A stretch of 64,000 nt of DNA, taken from assembly GCA_020055645.1 (NCBI GenBank), contig CM034546.1:38502001-38566000 (forward strand). The letters run 5' to 3'. Source of the DNA: Tomocerus qinae. Its lineage: Eukaryota; Arthropoda; Collembola; Entomobryomorpha; Tomoceridae. Below are positions 57,742 to 64,000 of this stretch, piece by piece. Numbering within the stretch: the stretch's first letter is position 1; every line of letters begins with the position of its first letter. The position numbers and the translations under genes are program-made. The notes beneath the pieces are model-generated. The model made no database searches, was not told the DNA's origin, and saw only the letters and a list, made by a program, of their open reading frames with translations.

Positions 57742-58600
57742 ACATCCACAAGTTTGCCTAAGACATATTATTATAACCATTATTAAGAAAATGCCTCCAC
57801 GTTAATACATTCAGGTTTAATCTTTTTAGTTACAACAACTAAGCTAAAGCGACCCACGGTTAAGTAAAGATTACATTCATTATGTTGATGCGGGAGATTA
57901 ATTTCAATATTTTTGTGATAATTTTTTAACACTGCAGATTATACTCTTTCTAGAAAAAAATAAATACAAACTGGATGTCATTCATTCAGTTTTAAGACCT
58001 CGGAAACTGGAAACTAGATGGACAAAGGATTCGTGGCAAATATATGTCTGACTTCTGCCTCAAGACCTTTAAAGTATACCCGGAAGTACAATATACTTAT
58101 CACCACAATATTTTACATAGCTGTAAGCTCTACTAGTTATAAATGTACTTTGTCACTGTATGGTTATTTAAAAAACATTATTTTAATTTCAATAAAGTCA
58201 TTCAACACTCAACCTAGTTTTACAGTTTTGTCATTAGAAAATGTCTTTCGAAAGTTAATTCCTTACAATAAAATGTCAAAAAGATCATTACAGAGCAACG
58301 ATTTCTTACAACTACCAAAAAGAGATCGAATACAATTACTCTTTCGCATTTTTGTTTATATGAAGCTTTAAAGTAGCTACCGTTTCAAAAAAATTGCGAC
58401 TAAAACTACAATTGAAGTTCTTTTGACTTAGACTAAACAAAATATTTGTTTAAACTGAATTACCCACAATCCTCACATTTACTACGTCCGTTCCATTCTT
58501 CTGCATCAGTTTAACATGGCACATGTCACGGATCATTCTTCTTTAACTGTTTTTAATTGTTTTTTTCCGTTTTTAATACTTTAATGAGCCATGACATGCT
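57742..58600. other. IR-C 3' region, no gene
   Basis: No credible coding. The open frame at 58018-58371 has no family resemblance. Confidence 0.35.
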
Positions 58601-58619
58601 TTTTCTAGATAAAAATGCC

Positions 58620-59460
58620 TGCCAACAATCTAAAAACTTTGTATGGTATTTTCCTTGCGTGAACTCCGTTTATGGGTTTTCAAACGAGATTTTGAAACAA
58701 GTTGCAACCCAGAAATTAGAACCAAAATGCGAGTTTTTCAACCAAGCTAAAGTGCAGCTTTAAACCTGCAATTGAGCAATTGTATAATGTGGAAACATTG
58801 ATAAAGCTAATAATATAAGCATGAAAGAATTCAAACGGGAACTTGTGGACACTATTGAAAATAATAAGAACACAAAATATTTATTTTTACTGTACTATTT
58901 CCTGCAGTCTTATCTGTACGTTGTTATATGGTCATAATTGCAATTTTGAATTAACATTTTAATTAGTAATTCATCAGTTAAAATTATTCTTGAGTACAAG
59001 TCGTAATATTAAATTCTAAATGGAAAATATATCTTTAAATGTAATAGTTTTGTTATAACTCAATCGGTTTTCAAAAAGTTAAACTGATTGAATAATAATT
59101 TGCTTATCTATTTTGAAACTCATTTTTATATACAAATCTATAGTATTCCATTAATTTTCAATTCCTTTCATCCAAGCTACCTCGTTGTATACATCATGCT
59201 GTAAAGTAGTATCGCCGACATTGTATTTTGAAGAAACCGATTGACGTCAGCAAAGTTCTTCATTTCTCAGGAGCAAAGCCTGCTTAGCCAAAGTACATAC
59301 ACACAGGTATGGTAATATGAATATTTGATGGCAACCTTGATACTTCTGTCAGAAACATTGTCTATAGAATTTCCTATCTGTAGTAGTAATGGTGAAATTA
59401 TAATTGACGAATAAGGAAATGATTATTTATTGTGTCAGAAGTCAGGACATTCCGTATTGT
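58620..59460 (+). promoter_or_regulatory. Distal IR module, copy 3 (CRE at 59242-59249)
   Basis: Left part like 53860-54000. The right part holds GTATCGCCGACATTGTATTT, CGATTGACGTCAGCAAAGTT, CTTCATTTCTCAGGAG and GAATATTTGATGGCAACCT. No receptor gene follows it directly, so it may be left from a deleted IR copy. Confidence 0.45.
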
Positions 59461-59879
59461 ATTGTAGTACGTGTATATATTAGAGGTAATACAAATACTG
59501 AAGAATGAGGATTTATTCTTGATATGGCAATCTAATTCCTCACAAGCCTGCTCCCTTTAGTGGAAATAAGTATTCATATTAATACACTCATGCAGCCAAA
59601 GAATATAAATATTTGATGATACTTCTGTGACAAGAACATTGTACATTGCTTCTATCTGTGGTAATAATAAGTAAGGGCTATTTATGAAGGGAATAGTATA
59701 TTTGTTGTGTCAGAAGTCAGGATTGTAGTGTACATGTTAGGGAGCACAATTACTGAAGATTGACGATTTATTATCTGCTATCTTGTAATTTAGTGCTCAT
59801 AAGACTTCTCCCTTCATATTATAGTATGAAGTAAGCTAACGTACGGTACCTACCATACTCAAACCTTCCAATTCTAAAG

Positions 59880-60840
59880 CATACCGTACTTTATGAAAAC
59901 GAGTTTTCAAATGAGGATTTTAAAAAGTTTCAAATCACAAACAAATTAAAACAAAAATACATTCATGAGTTTTCACCCAGATGCAGTTCAGCTTTACATG
60001 CGTATTTGGTTCGGTTGTAATCAAAGTAGCCTGTACGTTGTGCAATTGTATAATGTAGACACACTAATAAAGCTAATATGAGTATGCAAGAATTTCCACC
60101 GGGATCTTGAGACACTATTGAATATATGAACACAAAATATTTTTTTACTAATAGTCTTGCCGGTTTGTTGATATGGTCATAATTAAATATGCAAGCGAGT
60201 TTGGCAGGTCGGCCGGCTAAGGCATACGATTCTTAGATGGCAGAGTTAGTAGATCATTTTCACCTCGGAGTTGCACGGCTGAAATTGGTATTGGGAATAG
60301 ATTCTCTTTTCAAACGCTTGATCTATTTTGAAACACATTATTACATACTTACCGATATGTACAATATTCTACCAATTTCTCTATTACCTTTATTCATCCA
60401 AGCTACCTCGCTGTATACATCATTCTGTTAAGTATATTATAGTATCGCCGACATTGAATTATGTAGAAACCGATTGACGTCAGCAAAGTTCTTCATTTCT
60501 CAGGAGTAAAACCTACCAGGCCAAAACACACAAGTAAGGTGATATGAATATTTGATGATGACCTAGATAGTTCTGTCAGAAACATTGTCTATAGCAATTG
60601 TTCCTATCTGTAGTAATAATAATAATAAGGAATGGTTATTTATGGAAGGCAAAAGATTATTTATTGTGTCAGAAGTCAGGACATCACATATTGTAGTGTA
60701 CATTTTAAAGATCACAATTACTGAAAAATGATGATTTATTATCTGCAATCTGGTAACATAATTCTTCATAAGTCTTCCCTCTTCACTAGAAATGAATATT
60801 CAAATGAATAAACTCTTTTATTGATGTTATATTAAATGTT
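59880..60840 (+). promoter_or_regulatory. Distal IR module, copy 4 (CRE at 60475-60482)
   Basis: Same order of motifs as copy 3, again with no gene immediately following. The 717-bp MITE is inserted after it. Confidence 0.45.
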
Positions 60841-60872
60841 TTCTTCCGCAAAAGCTTGATACTGAACTGTAC

Positions 60873-61589
60873 GGAAGGGCCCCTAATTGGCATACGCTCT
60901 GTGGCATAAAATTAAAAATCCCCTTGTTGGCATAAAAATCCCCATATTGGCATAAAGTTTTCTCCCCATAATGGCATAAAATTATGTTTCGCTATTTGGC
61001 ATATAAACTATATTATTACAGCAGGTAGGCCAAGGTGAGTTAGTAGATTAATAATTTTATGTCATAAATGAATTAACATTTTTGAAATATGAATATCATG
61101 CTAATCGCTGCTGATAAGAATGATGCTACAAAGTTCTATATAGTTACTTCTTTTAAAAGAATGTTCCGTTACTTCTCTATTCGTTAGTTCCATTCCAACA
61201 ATGGACGAATATTTTTTTCTCAAATTAAAAATAAAATTACTAAACAGTTAACTAGGAATGGTTACATGTATACTAAGCGTTATAATATTTACAAGGGTCC
61301 CAACTATTGGGTCAGACACAATCTACTAATGACAAAACACTCATAAAACTTGTTAAAAACAGCAGAGCTAATCTACTCTAGCAGATAAGCTTTGAATTAG
61401 GATAATTACTATACTATTACAATAGTTTACAATTGACATTGCCATATACATTCCATTCACAAATTACCCATTTTATGCCTAAAATATATAATTGATTAAG
61501 TAAAATTTATGCCAATAAAATCTGCCAATAAGCGTGTGTGAAAAAAATTATTTTATGCCACAGAGCGTATGCCAATTAGGGGGTGATTC
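60873..61589. mobile_element. 717-bp MITE with 8-bp TSD, family unclear
   Basis: Inverted ends with CCCCTAATTGGCATACGCTC and TGTGGCATAAAAT almost perfect, preceded by about 9 outer bases (GGAAGGG left; GAATCAC right, read inward). AACTGTAC is duplicated at 60865-60872 and 61590-61597. TTGGCATAAA is repeated several times inside the left end. An 8-bp TSD fits hAT, Merlin or P types; the terminal bases are not the usual hAT CAG. Confidence 0.8.
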
Positions 61590-61639
61590 AACTGTACATC
61601 CGCTGTCGATAACTTGATGAATAATAATTAGCTTAAAAT

Positions 61640-61930
61640 ACATTGTTGCTACTGATGTACAATATTATAATAATTTCTCTATTGCTCTTATCCCAGTTAT
61701 CTCTTTGTATTTATCATACTGTTAAGAATATAGTATCGCCGACATTGTATTTTGTAGAAATTGATTGACGTCAGCAAAATTCTTCATTTCTCAGGAGGCC
61801 ATCCTTCCGAGGCAAAACACGTAAGTGTGTGATATGAATATTTGATTACAACCTAGATACTTCCGTCAGAAACATTGTCTTGGCATATTTTCCTATCTGT
61901 AGTAGTATAGTGGTAATAAAGAGCATAATA
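61640..61930 (+). promoter_or_regulatory. Distal IR module, copy 5 (CRE at 61766-61773)
   Basis: TATCGCCGACATTGTATTTT, GATTGACGTCAGCAAAATTC and TTCATTTCTCAGGAGG. It is only about 0.5 kb before IR-D, with the intervening spacer seen at IR-C missing. Confidence 0.5.
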
Positions 61931-62250
61931 ATACTACTTAACATTTCTATAAAAGTCTAAGCGTATCTTTGCATTTATGTTACAGCCGTCAACGAATGAT
62001 AGGGAAACTGATTAATAGCGATTATAGTAATGAGAACTATTTTGCATTTCATGGTATACTTAGAGATTGTAATTGACAGTTGGTTGTCGCTTGTTGCTAA
62101 TAACTGTAATGCAGTCTTGACTATTATACCTCGTTGGTGCCCCACTGGCTGTTAGGTATACAAAATGACGTGCGACATTATTTAAAACATTATTTCTCTT
62201 ACTTTGGATCGTTCACTGGTGAAGAGTGAAGACTTAGCTGACGTGTTAAA

Positions 62251-64000
62251 ATGTATTCCCTCCATTCATTTGTGCCATTTTTAATTTCCATAATTATAAA
62301 CAACATCAACTGCTTTCCAAATTTGTCGTTCTATAGTAATTGTGATTTCAACATGATTACTTTCCGTCCATCCGAATGGCGGACAGATTTCATTCTGTCT
62401 AACCAAAATGGCCAACCATGGACATTGGCAAAATCAAACTATAATAAAACTCTCTTCGGTCGTCATGAACATAATTCACGAGATCTCTCTAGAAGTCTCT
62501 GCACTGTAAATATTATGATGGAGCCAAGCCCTAAATTAAAATATTTCACCACAATTTTTGGTAAAGAAATAAATCGTCGCGATTCGAGATTCATAATCGT
62601 CATCAAAGATGAAAATTGAAATTGATAATTTCAAAATGGCGATCACACCTCATTCAAGATGTGGTGCCTCCTCTCTTTGTGTTGGCAATAAGACATGGAA
62701 ATAAATACTCGATTTACACGACAATTCTCTACAATCCGAAGTATGGGCCTTTGGAACTCCATCAAATTGAATCAGAAGACTCCGAAGAAAGTTGGGAAAG
62801 AGTTTGGAATACTTTAAACGGAAATCTTCATGGTATTCACATTGGTGGCCAATACGGCTTTTTTGATTTCAATGGTCTTAGAAAAATGCCAGAGTGTAAA
62901 ATGGAGTTCTACTTAATAGTAAAAGCTAATCGTTTAAATCATCTTTGTACAAGTTCAGTGAGAGCTGTTCTGAAAAATTCAACTTCACTGCCATATATGC
63001 AAGGCAATATTATGCTCTACAAGAAGAACGTCGTCGATGTGGATACATTAGGTTGTTAGCATCTTACACAGAAACTTATATTGCACTATGGTATAAAACT
63101 CTTTTCATTGAATACTTTAAAGAGTTGATTCCATATTACTGTGAACCCAACCCAAGACTCAAGGACATTCCTTTGACAGTTCTGATTCAAAATACATTTG
63201 ATGATTATTGCTGGTGGCTGATATTTTCGCTATTCCCGATTTCATTTTATGCTTTAGGCTTTAGAATTTCTACTTTCTACAAGAAATTAGAGTTTATTTT
63301 TATATCCACAATAGCCGTCCTTTTATATCAAGAAGTTTCCACTAAAAATAGAAACATTTTGTATTTGGTAATTGTGTCCATGGGATTTGTAATTGCTAAT
63401 CTATATGAAACGTGGATAACAAGCGAGATTATTGCTCCGCCAGACAGAAAACAATTTGTGGACTTTAAAGATCTTGTGGAAAATGGGTATAAGATGTTCT
63501 TGCAGACAGACATACGGGGTAATTGGGTCGAACAGGGTAAAGAAAGTTTTGAAAAATATAGAATTCTGGACAAGATGAATTCAAGTGTCTACAGATTTGA
63601 TTGGCAATCCGATGCAACATCTGAACACTTTAAAATGGACTACTTCACATTTATTTGGAAAATGTTGACCAACTTCTCAATGAAACTATTTCATGTATAT
63701 TATACGGAGACAATTCAAAATATTGTGTCCTTAATTCCATCTAATGTATCTTCTGACGGAATTTGCATGACTGTAAAGGAAACAGATCTCGATGTACCAA
63801 TGTCTAATGTATTCACAGAATGTTACCGTTATAAATTCCAATCATATTTCCAAGTCATGCAAGAGAGAGGTTTTCTAAAATATTTCAAGGAACAATACTA
63901 TTTCATGTATGATTTGAAAGATATAATATCCCATTCAAAACTGAAGCATAAAGAATCTCAGACATTGCCTATTAGTCAGTCAATGAAAATCCATACTATT
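62251..64000 (+). pseudogene. Ionotropic receptor IR-D, frameshifted, runs off the window
   Basis: Paralogue of IR-B and IR-C beginning MYSLHSFVPFLISIIINNIN. Two lesions relative to IR-C: a 2-base insertion near 62612 (GATGAAAATTG against GATGAATTG), and a 10-base deletion near 62970 that removes part of the segment IR-C has between GCTGTT and TTCAAC. From about 63000 a third frame is open to the window end, with YCWWLIFSLFPISFYALGF, TSEIIAPPDRKQFVDFKDLV and the conserved GICMTVKETDL region. The C-terminal span and stop lie beyond 64000. Probably a pseudogene; a long open 3' part suggests recent decay. Confidence 0.78.

Noticed and set aside
58018..58371. 117-residue open frame after IR-C
   Set aside because: Composition is unlike protein and no motif, signal peptide or splice context supports it.

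Overview
The window is AT-rich nuclear DNA from an animal. Short GT-AG introns, TATA-box promoters, divergent ionotropic-receptor (IR) genes, gustatory-receptor-like 7TM genes in small tandem groups, and a PP2A B-subunit gene all point to an arthropod. The mix of large divergent IR/GR families with an NB-ARC (STAND) gene fits a springtail or another non-insect hexapod best, but that placement is an inference. There is one 100-base assembly gap (42679-42778). I found no tRNA, rRNA, CRISPR or viral gene.

Layout. 1-870: two minisatellites (30 bp and 23 bp units). 871-2526: a young non-autonomous LTR element on the minus strand with near-identical LTRs, a 4-bp target-site duplication (TSD) and tRNA-Asp-like sequence at its primer-binding site. 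2662-2968: a hAT-type MITE. 3096-5162: IR-A (minus). 8362-12924: a three-exon NB-ARC gene with an N-terminal coiled coil and C-terminal LRR-like region, broken by one TGA. 14131-14807: hAT MITE. 15539-16823: intact GR-like gene (Gr1), followed by its decayed tandem copy Gr2 (18578-19818). 20252-21973: large imperfect palindrome. 22417-23897: PP2A regulatory subunit B (minus, two exons). 27128-28051: a decayed cysteine-rich, defensin-like secreted peptide gene (minus) with a fold-back element in its intron. 32121-32551: 21-bp satellite. 32864-34076: Gr3. 36218-53723: a 17.5-kb segment bounded by two direct copies of a 750-bp hAT-like element; the outermost flanks are the same octamer, as expected if the whole segment moved as a macrotransposon. 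It carries Gr4, IR-B, a MULE transposase relic and several MITEs. 55808-57741 and 62251-64000: IR-C and IR-D, paralogues of IR-B with frameshifts.

The genes suggest a chemosensory neighbourhood under birth-and-death turnover: three closely related IRs (B, C, D) share a proximal promoter and a distal module containing a CRE palindrome (TGACGTCA), and three of the four GR-like genes carry a disabling lesion. Mobile DNA is dense. Seven elements have perfect 8-bp TSDs and repeated subterminal motifs, the pattern of non-autonomous hAT transposons. No autonomous transposase is intact here, so the mobilising enzymes must lie elsewhere.
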